DNA of 64,000 bases, taken from the NCBI GenBank assembly GCA_029339505.1, contig JAQISU010000070.1, positions 248,001-312,000 of the forward strand. Direction: 5' to 3'. Every line of letters starts with the position of its first letter. The stretch's first letter is position 1. This document shows, piece by piece, positions 37,501 through 52,500 of the stretch. Origin of the DNA: Unio delphinus (lineage: Eukaryota > Mollusca > Bivalvia > Unionida > Unionidae). Under the pieces are notes generated by a model. That model was not told the origin of the DNA, searched no databases, and worked only from the letters and a program-made list of their open reading frames with translations. The translations under genes were made by a program, and so were the position numbers.

Positions 37501-40500
37501 TGCATTTGATGGAGCCTCTGACAACCAAATCTAGCTCCAGGCCTTCATGAGTGGCTTAATTAAGCCCGGAGGAACCTGTTTAAACGGACTGAAGAAGGTG
37601 TCTTGGAAGCATCCCCGGACCAAATACTGGCACCAACTAGACTTGATCATTATGACAGTGTGCCATGTCTTACTCGTACATTCCACAGCACTGACTATGA
37701 TACTGGTCACTTGATGGTGTTCTGCAAATAAAGCTTCAGCCAAAGACGATTACACCGCTCAAGGCAGGGAGTTAAACCACACATTGATGTGAGCAAGATG
37801 TCATATCCAGACAAGGCTGAGGAATTTACTTATGCCCTCTCCAAGATGTTTGATTTGGAACCTCCCAATGGCAGTGCCAAGGAGAGATGGGATCATAAAT
37901 AGACTGTGTACAGCACAGCCACACTGATCTTTGCTAAAAAGCAGTAAAAAAAACAATGACTGGTTTGAGGCTAACTCCGCTACACTCATGCCAGCCATAG
38001 AAGAGTGCCACAGTACTCGCATGGAATTCAAACTATCCCCCTGCCAGAGGACTCTACAGGCATACAGATCTACCAAAAGCAAAGTGTAGAGGCTAGCATG
38101 GCAGAGCACCAATGAATACTGGCTTCAGCTCTGTCAGAGCATCCAGTCAGCAGCAGATATTGGAAATGTCAGAGGCATGTACGATCGCATAAATTCAGCA
38201 ATGGATTCCTTGAAGAAAGCGATGGTACCACTGAATTCTGCCACAGGCGATACCATCCATGACAAGGGCAAGCAGATGGAGCATTCAGTGGAGTGCTACT
38301 CTAAACTGTACTCCAGAAAAACCATGTGACCAATGATGTCCTCAATGCCATTGAAAACCTACCACTCAGTCCAACTGGATGATTAACCAACTGTGGCAGA
38401 ACTAAAAATGGCCTTAGAGAAACTGTCCTTAGGTAAAGTCCCAGGGAAGGATGGCATCCCAGCAGAAGTCATCAAGTGTGTTTGCAGAATTGCTGCTCAC
38501 ATACCTGCACAACCTCCTCCTCTGCCAGTGCCGGGATGAGGGTGCTGTGCCTCAGGACATGAGAGATGCCAGCATCATAACTCTGTACAATAACAGTGGT
38601 GACAAAGGTGACTGCAACATCTACAGGGCCATATCCCTTCTCAGCATCGTGGGCATGCGTCATCCTGAACAAACTGCAGATGCTTGCTGACAAAAGAGTG
38701 TATCCAGACTTATAGTGCACGTTCCGCCAGAGAGGTCCACAAAATCGACATGATCTTCTCTGTCAGGCAGCTGCAGGTGAAATGCAGAAAACAACGCAAA
38801 CCCCTCTTCCTGGCCTTTATAGACCTTTATGGTCAGCAGCGACGGACTCTTCACAATCCTGGTGAAGATTGAATGCGCTTCGAAGCTGCTAAGCATGATC
38901 CAGTCCTTGCACGACATGAAAGGCACATGCAATACGACGGCTCAATGTCCGACCCCTTCAACATCTGCAGCAGAGTGAAACAGGTTGCGTTCTAGCCCCC
39001 ACGCTTTTCAGCATCTTTTTTTTGCTGTTCTGCTCAAGTATGCTTTTGGGACATCCACAGATGGGATCAACCTACACACGCAATCAGACGGCGAACTGTT
39101 CAACCTGAGCTCAACAGATGGAATGGAAAGACATTAACAACTCTCTCCAGATTGTAGCAAAGAATGTGGAACAAGAGTATGCTGACCCTGAACAATAAGA
39201 TCTCCTTCTACCATGCCTGCATGCTAAGCACTTTCCTGTATGCCAGTGAGACCTTGACTCTTTTCATCTCAAGAGAAGAGACGGCGCCTTTTACATGTGA
39301 TGTCTCAGACGCATACTCTGGATCACTTGGAGTGATCGAGTAACAAACAATACAGTGCTTGAACATGCCAAGATTCCCAGCATGGTCACACTCCTTCACC
39401 AATGTCACATAGATGGCTGGGCCATGTGTGTCAGATGGACAGATACCCAAAGACCTTTATATTCTGAGCTTGCCAAAAGGCAATAGGTCGATCGGACAGC
39501 CACATCTCTGCTTCAAGGATATCTGCAAGTGCGACTTGAAAGCCCTTGACATCGATGTCAACAGATGGGAAGCACTTGCTCTAGAATGGCCCAGCTGGCA
39601 ACCCACTCTGATCACAGGTTTGAAAGCTAGTGAGGACAAGCCATGCTTGCTAGTTGATGAAAAGCGATCTCAGATGAAGAAGAAGCATCTCCAACACAAA
39701 ACAGACTCAAAGAGCCCTATTACTTCCCATTCACAAATCCCTTGTATTAAACATATCACAAAGATAATGTGGTATTGTACAGATTGTATTAGGACACACA
39801 TACTGTTTATACTCGTGTTTAACAACTAGTTTAGGAAAAAGTAAAAGCCTGGAAGAAGGGATGCAATGGCTTATCCAAAATCCAAAGCGTAAACTTTTTT
39901 TTTTTACTAATGCAGTTGTTGCTAGTCTTGTGATGAGAATTTCTTTTTCTTTTTCCCAGTGTCCCAAGAATTATATCGTACAAAAGTATATTATTTGTGT
40001 CCCAGTACTTAATAAACTGCTATAAACTACTATGATATTTTTTACTTTTTTGGCATCACATATTTCCTGATTTCTTTAATATGAAGCTAAGTAAAGATAA
40101 ATATTCATAATGCACGGCCAGTTGAAGTTTACCCAGGAGACCAAGCTGTAATACAATGTACATTACTTGCACAGTGCAAATCAAAGGAGACCAGGCTGTA
40201 ATATAATGTACATTACTTTCACAGTGCAAATCATGCATAGCACCACTTAAGTCCTTGTTATTCCCAAACATAAATGCAGATTTTGCTTTATTGTTTCTAC
40301 CAAATCACATTCTTCCAGATCACATTTCAGCTAGATGTACGGGTACATTGCTGTTTTGTTAGCATCGATTCACATTCTCACGAGTTTGATTTTGCATACA
40401 TATAAAAGAATGTTAGCAGTGATAATTTGCTTGTTTGATTGTGCATACATACAAAATAATGTCTGCATTTTTGGTTCAGATTTCTGCTTTTATGCTTAAT

Positions 40501-43500
40501 GTGAGTAATTAATTATTTGCCTGATCAACTGTGATAGGAATTAAACATGATTATAATGAAATGCAAAGAATGAATGAAGGTATGATCATTGGTGAAAACA
40601 TTGCCCTTAGTATTATAAAATACATGGAATGAATGAAGGTATGATCATTGGTGAAAACGTTGCCCTTAGTATTATAAAATACATGGAATGAATGAAGGTA
40701 TGATCATTGGTGAAAACGTTGCCCTTAGTATTATAAAATACATGGAATGAATGAAGGTATGATCATTGGTGAAAACGTTGCCCTTAGTATTATAAAATAC
40801 ATGGAATGAATGAAGGTATGATCATTGGTGAAAACGTTGCCCTTAGTATTATAAAATACATGGAATGAATGAAGGTATGATCATTGGTGAAAACGTTGCC
40901 CTTAGTATTATAAAATACATGGAATGAATGAAGGTATGATCATAGGTGAAAACGTTGCCCTTAGTATTATAAAATACATGGAATGAATGAAGGTATGATC
41001 ATTGGTGAAAACGTTGCCCTTAGTATTATAAAATACATGGAATGAATGAAGGTATGATCATTGGTGAAAACGTTGCCCTTAGTATTATAAAATACATGGA
41101 ATGAATGAAGGTATGATCATTGGTGAAAACGTTGCCCTTAGTATTATAAAATACATGGAATGAATGAAGGTATGATCATTGGTGAAAACGTTGCCCTTAG
41201 TATTATAAAATACATGGAATGAATGAAGGTATGATCATTGGTGAAAACGTTGCCCTTTGTATTATAAAATACATGGAATGAATGAAGGTATGATCATTGG
41301 TGAAAACGTTGCCCTTTGTATTATAAAATACATGGAATGAATGAAGGTATGATCATTGGTGAAAACGTTGCCCTTAGTATTATAAAATACATGGAATGAA
41401 TGAAGGTATGATCATAGGTGAAAACGTTGCCCTTAGTATTATAAAATACATGGAATGAATGAAGGTATGATCATAGGTGAAAACGTTGCCCTTAGTATTA
41501 TAAAATACATGGAATGAATGAAGGTATGATCATTGGTGAAAACGTTGCCCTTAGTATTATAAAATACATGGAATGAATGAAGGTATGATCATTGGTGAAA
41601 ACGTTGCCCTTAGTATTATAAAATACATGGAATGAATGAAGGTATGATCATTGGTGAAAACGTTGCCCTTAGTATTATAAAATACATGGAATGAATGAAG
41701 GTATGATCATTGGTGAAAACGTTGCCCTTAGTATTATAAAATACATGGAATGAATGAAGGTATGATCATTGGTGAAAACGTTGCCCTTAGTATTATAAAA
41801 TACATGGAATGAATGAAGGTATGATCATTGGTGAAAACGTTGCCCTTAGTATTATAAAATACATGGAATGAATGAAGGTATGATCATTGGTGAAAACGTT
41901 GCCCTTAGTATTATAAAATACATGGAATGAATGAAGGTATGATCATTGGTGAAAACGTTGCCCTTAGTATTATAAAATACATGGAATGAATGAAGGTATG
42001 ATCATTGGTGAAAACGTTGCCCTTAGTATTATAAAATACATGGAATGAATGAAGGTATGATCATTGGTGAAAACGTTGCCCTTAGTATTATAAAATACAT
42101 GGAATGAATGAAGGTATGATCATTGGTGAAAACGTTGCCCTTAGTATTATAAAATACATGGAATGAATGAAGGTATGATCATTGGTGAAAACGTTGCCCT
42201 TAGTATTATAAAATACATGGAATGAATGAAGGTATGATCATTGGTGAAAACGTTGCCCTTAGTATTATAAAATACATGGAATGAATGAAGGTATGATCAT
42301 TGGTGAAAACGTTGCCCTTAGTATTATAAAATACATGGAATGAATGAAGGTATGATCATTGGTGAAAACGTTGCCCTTAGTATTATAAAATACATGGAAT
42401 GAATGAAGGTATGATCATTGGTGAAAACGTTGCCCTTAGTATTATAAAATACATGGAATGAATGAAGGTATGATCATTGGTGAAAACGTTGCCCTTAGTA
42501 TTATAAAATACATGGAATGAATGAAGGTATGATCATTGGTGAAAACGTTGCCCTTAGTATTATAAAATACATGGAATGAATGAAGGTATGATCATTGGTG
42601 AAAACGTTGCCCTTAGTATTATAAAATACATGGAATGAATGAAGGTATGATCATTGGTGAAAACGTTGCCCTTAGTATTATAAAATACATGGAATGAATG
42701 AAGGTATGATCATTGGTGAAAACGTTGCCCTTAGTATTATAAAATACATGGAATGAATGAAGGTATGATCATTGGTGAAAACGTTGCCCTTAGTATTATA
42801 AAATACATGGAATGAATGAAGGTATGATCATTGGTGAAAACGTTGCCCTTAGTATTATAAAATACATGGAATGAATGAAGGTATGATCATTGGTGAAAAC
42901 GTTGCCCTTAGTATTATAAAATACATGGAATGAATGAAGGTATGATCATTGGTGAAAACGTTGCCCTTAGTATTATAAAATACATGGAATGAATGAAGGT
43001 ATGATCATTGGTGAAAACGTTGCCCTTAGTATTATAAAATACATGGAATGAATGAAGGTATGATCATTGGTGAAAACGTTGCCCTTAGTATTATAAAATA
43101 CATGGAATGAATGAAGGTATGATCATTGGTGAAAACGTTGCCCTTAGTATTATAAAATACATGGAATGAATGAAGGTATGATCATTGGTGAAAACGTTGC
43201 CCTTAGTATTATAAAATACATGGAATGAATGAAGGTATGATCATTGGTGAAAACGTTGCCCTTAGTATTATAAAATACATGGAATGAATGAAGGTATGAT
43301 CATTGGTGAAAACGTTGCCCTTAGTATTATAAAATACATGGAATGAATGAAGGTATGATCATTGGTGAAAACGTTGCCCTTAGTATTATAAAATACATGG
43401 AATGAATGAAGGTATGATCATTGGTGAAACGTTGCCCTTAGTATTATAAAATACATGGAATGAATGAAGGTATGATCATTGGTGAAAACGTTGCCCTTAG

Positions 43501-46500
43501 TATTATAAAATACATGGAATGAATGAAGGTATGATCATTGGTGAAAACGTTGCCCTTAGTATTATAAAATACATGGAATGAATGAAGGTATGATCATTGG
43601 TGAAAACGTTGCCCTTAGTATTATAAAATACATGGAATGAATGAAGGTATGATCATTGGTGAAAACGTTGCCCTTAGTATTATAAAATACATGGAATGAA
43701 TGAAGGTATGATCATTGGTGAAAACGTTGCCCTTAGTATTATAAAATACATGGAATGAATGAAGGTATGATCATTGGTGAAAACGTTGCCCTTAGTATTA
43801 TAAAATACATGGAATGAATGAAGGTATGATCATTGGTGAAAACGTTGCCCTTAGTATTATAAAATACATGGAATGAATGAAGGTATGATCATTGGTGAAA
43901 ACGTTGCCCTTAGTATTATAAAATACATGGAATGAATGAAGGTATGATCATTGGTGAAAACGTTGCCCTTAGTATTATAAAATACATGGAATGAATGAAG
44001 GTATGATCATTGGTGAAAACGTTGCCCTTAGTATTATAAAATACATGGAATGAATGAAGGTATGATCATTGGTGAAAACGTTGCCCTTAGTATTATAAAA
44101 TACATGGAATGAATGAAGGTATGATCATTGGTGAAAACGTTGCCCTTAGTATTATAAAATACATGGAATGAATGAAGGTATGATCATTGGTGAAAACGTT
44201 GCCCTTAGTATTATAAAATACATGGAATGAATGAAGGTATGATCATTGGTGAAAACGTTGCCCTTAGTATTATAAAATACATGGAATGAATGAAGGTATG
44301 ATCATTGGTGAAAACGTTGCCCTTAGTATTATAAAATACATGGAATGAATGAAGGTATGATCATTGGTGAAAACGTTGCCCTTAGTATTATAAAATACAT
44401 GGAATGAATGAAGGTATGATCATTGGTGAAAACGTTGCCCTTAGTATTATAAAATACATGGAATGAATGAAGGTATGATCATTGGTGAAAACGTTGCCCT
44501 TAGTATTATAAAATACATGGAATGAATGAAGGTATGATCATTGGTGAAAACGTTGCCCTTAGTATTATAAAATACATGGAATGAATGAAGGTATGATCAT
44601 TGGTGAAAACGTTGCCCTTAGTATTATAAAATACATGGAATGAATGAAGGTATGATCATTGGTGAAAACGTTGCCCTTAGTATTATAAAATACATGGAAT
44701 GAATGAAGGTATGATCATTGGTGAAAACGTTGCCCTTAGTATTATAAAATACATGGAATGAATGAAGGTATGATCATTGGTGAAAACGTTGCCCTTAGTA
44801 TTATAAAATACATGGAATGAATGAAGGTATGATCATTGGTGAAAACGTTGCCCTTAGTATTATAAAATACATGGAATGAATGAAGGTATGATCATTGGTG
44901 AAAACGTTGCCCTTAGTATTATAAAATACATGGAATGAATGAAGGTATGATCATTGGTGAAAACGTTGCCCTTAGTATTATAAAATACATGGAATGAATG
45001 AAGGTATGATCATTGGTGAAAACGTTGCCCTTAGTATTATAAAATACATGGAATGAATGAAGGTATGATCATTGGTGAAAACGTTGCCCTTAGTATTATA
45101 AAATACATGGAATGAATGAAGGTATGATCATTGGTGAAAACGTTGCCCTTAGTATTATAAAATACATGGAATGAATGAAGGTATGATCATTGGTGAAAAC
45201 GTTGCCCTTAGTATTATAAAATACATGGAATGAATGAAGGTATGATCATTGGTGAAAACGTTGCCCTTAGTATTATAAAATACATGGAATGAATGAAGGT
45301 ATGATCATTGGTGAAAACGTTGCCCTTAGTATTATAAAATACATGGAATGAATGAAGGTATGATCATTGGTGAAAACGTTGCCCTTAGTATTATAAAATA
45401 CATGGAATGAATGAAGGTATGATCATTGGTGAAAACGTTGCCCTTAGTATTATAAAATACATGGAATGAATGAAGGTATGATCATTGGTGAAAACGTTGC
45501 CCTTAGTATTATAAAATACATGGAATGAATGAAGGTATGATCATTGGTGAAAACGTTGCCCTTAGTATTATAAAATACATGGAATGAATGAAGGTATGAT
45601 CATTGGTGAAAACGTTGCCCTTAGTATTATAAAATACATGGAATGAATGAAGGTATGATCATTGGTGAAAACGTTGCCCTTAGTATTATAAAATACATGG
45701 AATGAATGAAGGTATGATCATTGGTGAAAACGTTGCCCTTAGTATTATAAAATACATGGAATGAATGAAGGTATGATCATTGGTGAAAACGTTGCCCTTA
45801 GTATTATAAAATACATGGAATGAATGAAGGTATGATCATTGGTGAAAACGTTGCCCTTAGTATTATAAAATACATGGAATGAATGAAGGTATGATCATTG
45901 GTGAAAACGTTGCCCTTAGTATTATAAAATACATGGAATGAATGAAGGTATGATCATTGGTGAAAACGTTGCCCTTAGTATTATAAAATACATGGAATGA
46001 ATGAAGGTATGATCATTGGTGAAAACGTTGCCCTTAGTATTATAAAATACATGGAATGAATGAAGGTATGATCATTGGTGAAAACGTTGCCCTTAGTATT
46101 ATAAAATACATGGAATGAATGAAGGTATGATCATTGGTGAAAACGTTGCCCTTAGTATTATAAAATACATGGAATGAATGAAGGTATGATCATTGGTGAA
46201 AACGTTGCCCTTAGTATTATAAAATACATGGAATGAATGAAGGTATGATCATTGGTGAAAACGTTGCCCTTAGTATTATAAAATACATGGAATGAATGAA
46301 GGTATGATCATTGGTGAAAACGTTGCCCTTAGTATTATAAAATACATGGAATGAATGAAGGTATGATCATTGGTGAAAACGTTGCCCTTAGTATTATAAA
46401 ATACATGGAATGAATGAAGGTATGATCATTGGTGAAAACGTTGCCCTTAGTATTATAAAATACATGGAATGAATGAAGGTATGATCATTGGTGAAAACGT

Positions 46501-49500
46501 TGCCCTTAGTATTATAAAATACATGGAATGAATGAAGGTATGACATAGGTGAAAACGTTGCCCTTAGTATTATAAAATACATGGAATGAATGAAGGTATG
46601 ATCATTGGTGAAAACGTTGCCCTTAGTATTATAAAATACATGGAATGAATGAAGGTATGATCATTGGTGAAAACGTTGCCCTTAGTATTATAAAATACAT
46701 GGAATGAATGAAGGTATGATCATTGGTGAAAACGTTGCCCTTAGTATTATAAAATACATGGAATGAATGAAGGTATGATCATTGGTGAAAACGTTGCCCT
46801 ATTATAAAATACATGGAATGAATGAAGGTATGATCATTGGTGAAAACGTTGCCCTTAGTATTATAAAATACATGGAATGAATGAAGGTATGATCATTGGT
46901 GAAAACGTTGCCCTTAGTATTATAAAATACATGGAATGAATGAAGGTATGATCATTGGTGAAAACGTTGCCCTTAGTATTATAAAATACATGGAATGAAT
47001 GAAGGTATGATCATTGGTGAAAACGTTGCCCTTCAGTATTATAAAATACATGGAATGAATGACGGTATGATCATTGGTAAAAACGTTGCCCTTCAGTTTC
47101 ATAAAATACATGGAATGAATGACGGTATGATCATTGGTAAAAACGTTGCCCTTCAGTTTCATAAAATACATGGAATGAATGAAGGTATGATCATTGGTGA
47201 AAACGTTGCCCTTCAGTTTCATAAAATACATGGAATGAATGAAGGTATGATCACTAGTGAAAACGTTGCCCTTCAGTATTATAAAATACATGGAATGAAT
47301 GACGGTATGATCATTGGTGAAAACGTTGCCCTTCAGTTTCATAAAATACATGGAATGAATGACGGTATGATCATTGGTAAAAACGTTGCCCTTCAGTATT
47401 ATAAAATACATGGAATGAATGATAGTATGTATGGTCATTTGTATAAATATTGTCCTTTATTATAATAAAATGCATGGAATGAATGATCATTGGTATAACA
47501 GTATCTGTCAGTATTATAAAATGCATGAAATAAATGATGGTATGATCATTGGTATAATATTGACCTTTAGGTATGATCATTGGTATAATATTGACCTTTA
47601 GGTATGATCATTGGTATATTATTGACCTTTAGATATGATCATTGGTATAATATTGACCTTAAGATATGATCATTGGTATATTATTGACCTTTAGGTATGA
47701 TCATTGGTATAATATTAACCTTTAGGTATGATCATTGGTATAATATTGACCTTTAGGTATGATCATTGGTATATTATTGACCTTTAGATATGATCATTGG
47801 TATAATATTGACCTTTAGGTATGATCATTGGTATATTATTGACCTTTAGGTATGATCATTGGTATATTATTGACCTTAAGATATGATCATTGGTATATTA
47901 TTGACCTTTAGGTATGATCATTGGTATAATATTGACCTTTAGGTATGATCATTGGTATAATATTGACCTTTAGGTATGATCATTGGTATATTATTGACCT
48001 TTAGATATGATCATTGGTATATTATTGACCTTTAGGTATGATCATTGGTATAATATTGATCTTTAGTATTATATTATGTTCTTGCTTATTATGTTCCTGT
48101 TTTCGTCAGACAAATAACAAATGAGCAATAATATTGAGCACTCACAATATGCAACACTTAAACCGACCACTAAATTTGATACCCACAAATTTCATAATAA
48201 TGACTAAAATATACACGTATAAGAAAAAGTTATCCTAAAGTAACAAAAAAACTTGATGAACATGTTTATGAAATTCTAGTATTTAAGACCATCATGAAAT
48301 TGCTCTCATCAAGCTAGATGGAGACGGCCTACTTTAGATAAAAACTGAAGCCAAATTTCTAATGTGATTATCAACCCAGCTAGAGACAGCTTGGGTATGT
48401 TAGAATTATACTTAGTCCTCTAGTTCTTTTACTAGCATGACCTTAGTTGAAATATATTCAAGGCAAGTACAAAATCTTGAAGAATCCACTTGCCCAGCCA
48501 GGCAAGTACAAAATCTTGAAGAATCCACTTGCCCAGCCAGGCAGGTACAAATCTTATGATTCCACTTCCTGTCAGACAGGTACAAATCTTTAAGAATCCA
48601 CTTCTGTCAGAATAACAGTTTGGCAAGTGCAAAAAAAATGTACTTTCCGAGAGCAAACTCTTATTCACCCCAGCATTGTAGAAATATAGCAGTTCACAAT
48701 GTTTATGGCCAAAATATTTAAGTTAGTTTTCTTAACCTTTTTTTGACAAATCTAACAACAGTTGTTAATAATTACAAAAGAGCTCTGATGGTAAGCATTT
48801 ATTAGTATTAAAGAGTAAGAGCAAAGCCCTTCTGTGAGCATGGTCACAGGTGATGGAGAACAAACTTTTGGTAGGAAGTATGATCTTTTATTCCCAGGAC
48901 CATGAGGGTGTACCTTTGAACCTTGCGGTGGCCAGCATGGGAATCTTGGTTTTTCAAGGCTTCACCAAAATCAACACCTTCTCCTGGGCAAAGATCAGAA
49001 AACTTAGCTTCAAGAGGAAGAAGTTTCTGATAAAACTACATCCAGAAAATTATGTAAGTGAAATTCAAGGTTTGTTCATTGGATTGTTTGCACAACAAAT
49101 TGTTCTTAATTTAATTGTTTCCATGGATGACTCACATTTAATGGTTTTACATGGTTTCTAAGGTGGAGGAATCTGAAAAATCAAGTCAGCAGGGTAGAAA
49201 TTTTGGAAAAGTCTTTGTTGTTTCTGAGCAAGCTTCTTTTATTATCTGGTGACCCAGTAGATTGTTCTGGTTTACCAGTAAATTGCTGCAGTTCATTGCC
49301 CCTGAATTATGTGGTAATAAAAACTTATTTAACATACATTTATGCATGCATGCATCCATTGCATGTTTGTCCACTGGACAACAAGACTGTAGAAATCTAG
49401 TTATGCTAAATGAATTTGATGGTCTTCACAAGTAAATATTTCCTTTTTTTCCATTTTGTCTTTATGTTTTAAAATTTAATAATTGTTAGTTCGACTTCAT

Positions 49501-52500
49501 TTAAACTTAGGGAGTATTTTTGTTCTCTTACATTGCATATTAGAGGTGAGGTGTATTACTGGTAAATCTTTTTATCTGGGCTATTTTGTTGCCAGCAGTG
49601 CATACCATGGTAATTTTATTTTAGTTTCCAACAGGAAGGATTATGTGGAATTTCACAGAATAACAAATGCTGCCTCACTTGGCGCTCAGTATTAAGAGGT
49701 TAGTGTTAGGATTGGTCGGCCTGGTGTCAGGATAATGTGACTGGGTGGGACATCATGCTACATGTCTGCAGCATAATGCCCCAGTGCTAGACATCACTAT
49801 AAACTACCTCACTGCAGACATCATAGTGATATGACTGAAAAGATTGTTAAAGCTACGTTAAAAATCCTAATCAAACAAACAAATAGAATAACAAGTTCAG
49901 GTCAAGGTTCATGTCATGTGATTATTAACTGCTGCGCATTTATTGTGCATGTGTCATATTTTTGATGTGTGTGCTACCATTTAGCCATGAACATCAAATA
50001 ATTTCCTGATTTTCTATTTATAGTAACTGTATGCAACACATTTCCAAGAAAACAGGTTTCTTGAATTTGAAATAATGTGTTAAAAATATATATTTTAAGA
50101 GAGATGTGAATGTATTTTTGCAATAAGAGCACAGTATAAGCTATACATTATAATGATAGTAACTAAATTATAGTATTGCAATTGCAAGTTAGTATTAAAA
50201 AAAAACTTTAAAAAATATACCTTTAAACAAGAATTTGTATTTCCTCTATGACATGTATATAAGAGGTTTGTCCTAATTTCATTGTTACCAATACAACATT
50301 ACTGTTACAATTCATAGACGACACACTGGTGCATTATTGTCTGTATATCAATGAATTGAACCTTTTTTATCCACCAAATCATTAGAGCATCCACTTTGGA
50401 TGCAGGAGTTCATGGGTTTGAATCCTGGTCAAGTCATACCAAAGACTTATAAAAGTGGTACTAGCAACTTCTTTGCTTGGTGCTCAGCATTGAGAGGTTA
50501 GCATTACGATTGGTCAGCCTGTTTTCAGAGTAATGTGATTGGGTGGGACATGATGCTATGTGTCTATGACATGACATTCCTCTACTAGCTATCACTATAA
50601 ACTGACACTGTACAGACCTCGTAGCATATGACTAAAATTGTTAAAGCTATGTTAAAATCCAAAAACACACACACTGAACTGAATCAACTTAGCCAATATG
50701 TGACTGCATCTATTTTTAGAAACAGGGATTTTCTCACTATAACCAATCACTTGTTAACTTCATTAAAATAAACTGATTGGAATGCAGATTTATGGTTTTA
50801 TTATTTGTCTTTGTACTTGTAGTAACATCATTTATTGGTTAATATTATTTGTTCCACTGATTTTCTTTATTTTCACCCCAAAAAATGTTATGAATAGCTT
50901 GTACAGAAGAACCAGGTAAAATTTGGGTGGTCCAAGTCAAGGTATTTGTGACAGGAAGATTTTTTGTTTTGCTTAATAACTTGAGTTCTTCACTATATAC
51001 AGTCACCATAACTTTATAGATGGCTGGTATTTAGGGTTAAGAAGAACCCAATCAGTTTTTTAAGTCTAAAATATTAAAGAACATGTGAACCAAAAAAAAA
51101 GCAAACATGGTTGATGCAGAATAATCGAGTTGTCTATCAGATAAAAGCTACCAAACCTTTTAGATGGCATGTACTTTGTGGAAGGAAAATCTTTGTTGAT
51201 TTCGAGGTCAAAGTGCAAGATAAATGTCACAAAAACAATGAAAATGATTTCCACAGACTAAAGTTATTTCTAAATCATACGCCTGGAACTCTCTTTTTGG
51301 CTGGTAAGGAAGAACCTATTGATTTTGAGGTTAAAGATAAGATCGCTTTGAAAAATGGTTTTCGCACAATAATGTTTGTTCCATGCACTTCACAGGGGCA
51401 TGGAAGAAACAAACTGATTTATGGATCAAAGGTCAATGTCACTGAGTGAAAGAAGTAATATGGTTTCTACACACACATTTCAGTTATCAATATAGATGAT
51501 TATTAAATGGGAGGGGGGCATATAAAGAGCTATTCATGGTATTCTTGTTTCGTATTGGGAAAATATTGATTCCAGGATGCTTGGCTGTTATAGCGCAAAC
51601 AATTCCTTTGAATCAGAATAGAAGATGCTATATGTACATAACTTTGTACTTAACAGTCTGACGAGTTAGGGGAAGTTAAGAGTGTAGGATCATAAGGAGA
51701 CAATGACAATGTAAGAAAAATTTGTGAATGAAAAATCTTGAATTGCGTCGTAATCTTGTATTCACACCTTACCAAGACTGTCAAAATCATGTATATTTAT
51801 GTTGAAGTAAAATAATAAAAAAATTATAAACATTATTGATACACACAGTTGTTCTTCGACTTATCTTTGTTGACAAATGTATTATGCAGTTTTTTAAGGT
51901 AATGCTGTAAAGTCTCTCTCTCTCTTTGCAAGGAAAAATGAAACCTTTTTTGCATCATTAAAATGAAAGCATACAATGATTTTGTCACAAAACTAGAACA
52001 TGTTAAGCTTGTTTTATACTGTTCTTCATTTATTTTAAGGGTTATTACAAGGACCTTGTCGAATTTTTCTTCGAGACCAGAGACGAGTGTAAAGGTTTTT
52101 GGAAGAAATGTATTGAGCATCACACATTCTTCCGATGTCATACAGTGAAGAAAGTGGAACGCCACAAAACTCGTGTCATCAGTAGAGGCTCTTCATTTAG
52201 GTTTGTATAAATCCCAACTTATTACATTTAATTGTACATTTAATTAGTGATAGAGCATCTCATAGTTTTTATGCATTGGAGCCCTGAGTGGCCGAGTGAT
52301 CTAAAGCGCTTTCCATTATGGATCACTGCCGTATCACCTCTGTGTGCGTGGGTTCAAGTCTAAGATTCAGCTAATGTAGTTATGTGAGAAAGCTTGCCAG
52401 TAGCTTCTCGTGGGTTGGTGGTTCTTTCTGGGGGTTTTCCCGGGTTCTTCCCCCACCAATAATACTGGCCGCCATGTATAGCCTATCGTGTGCTGAATAA

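Noticed and set aside
46920..47465. Frames of 156 and 172 residues on both strands
   Set aside because: They arise from the 60-bp satellite variant and stop outside it.
51111..51449. 112-residue frame as a host gene
   Set aside because: It repeats its own motif at the DNA level in the same pattern as an interspersed repeat and has no recognised domain.
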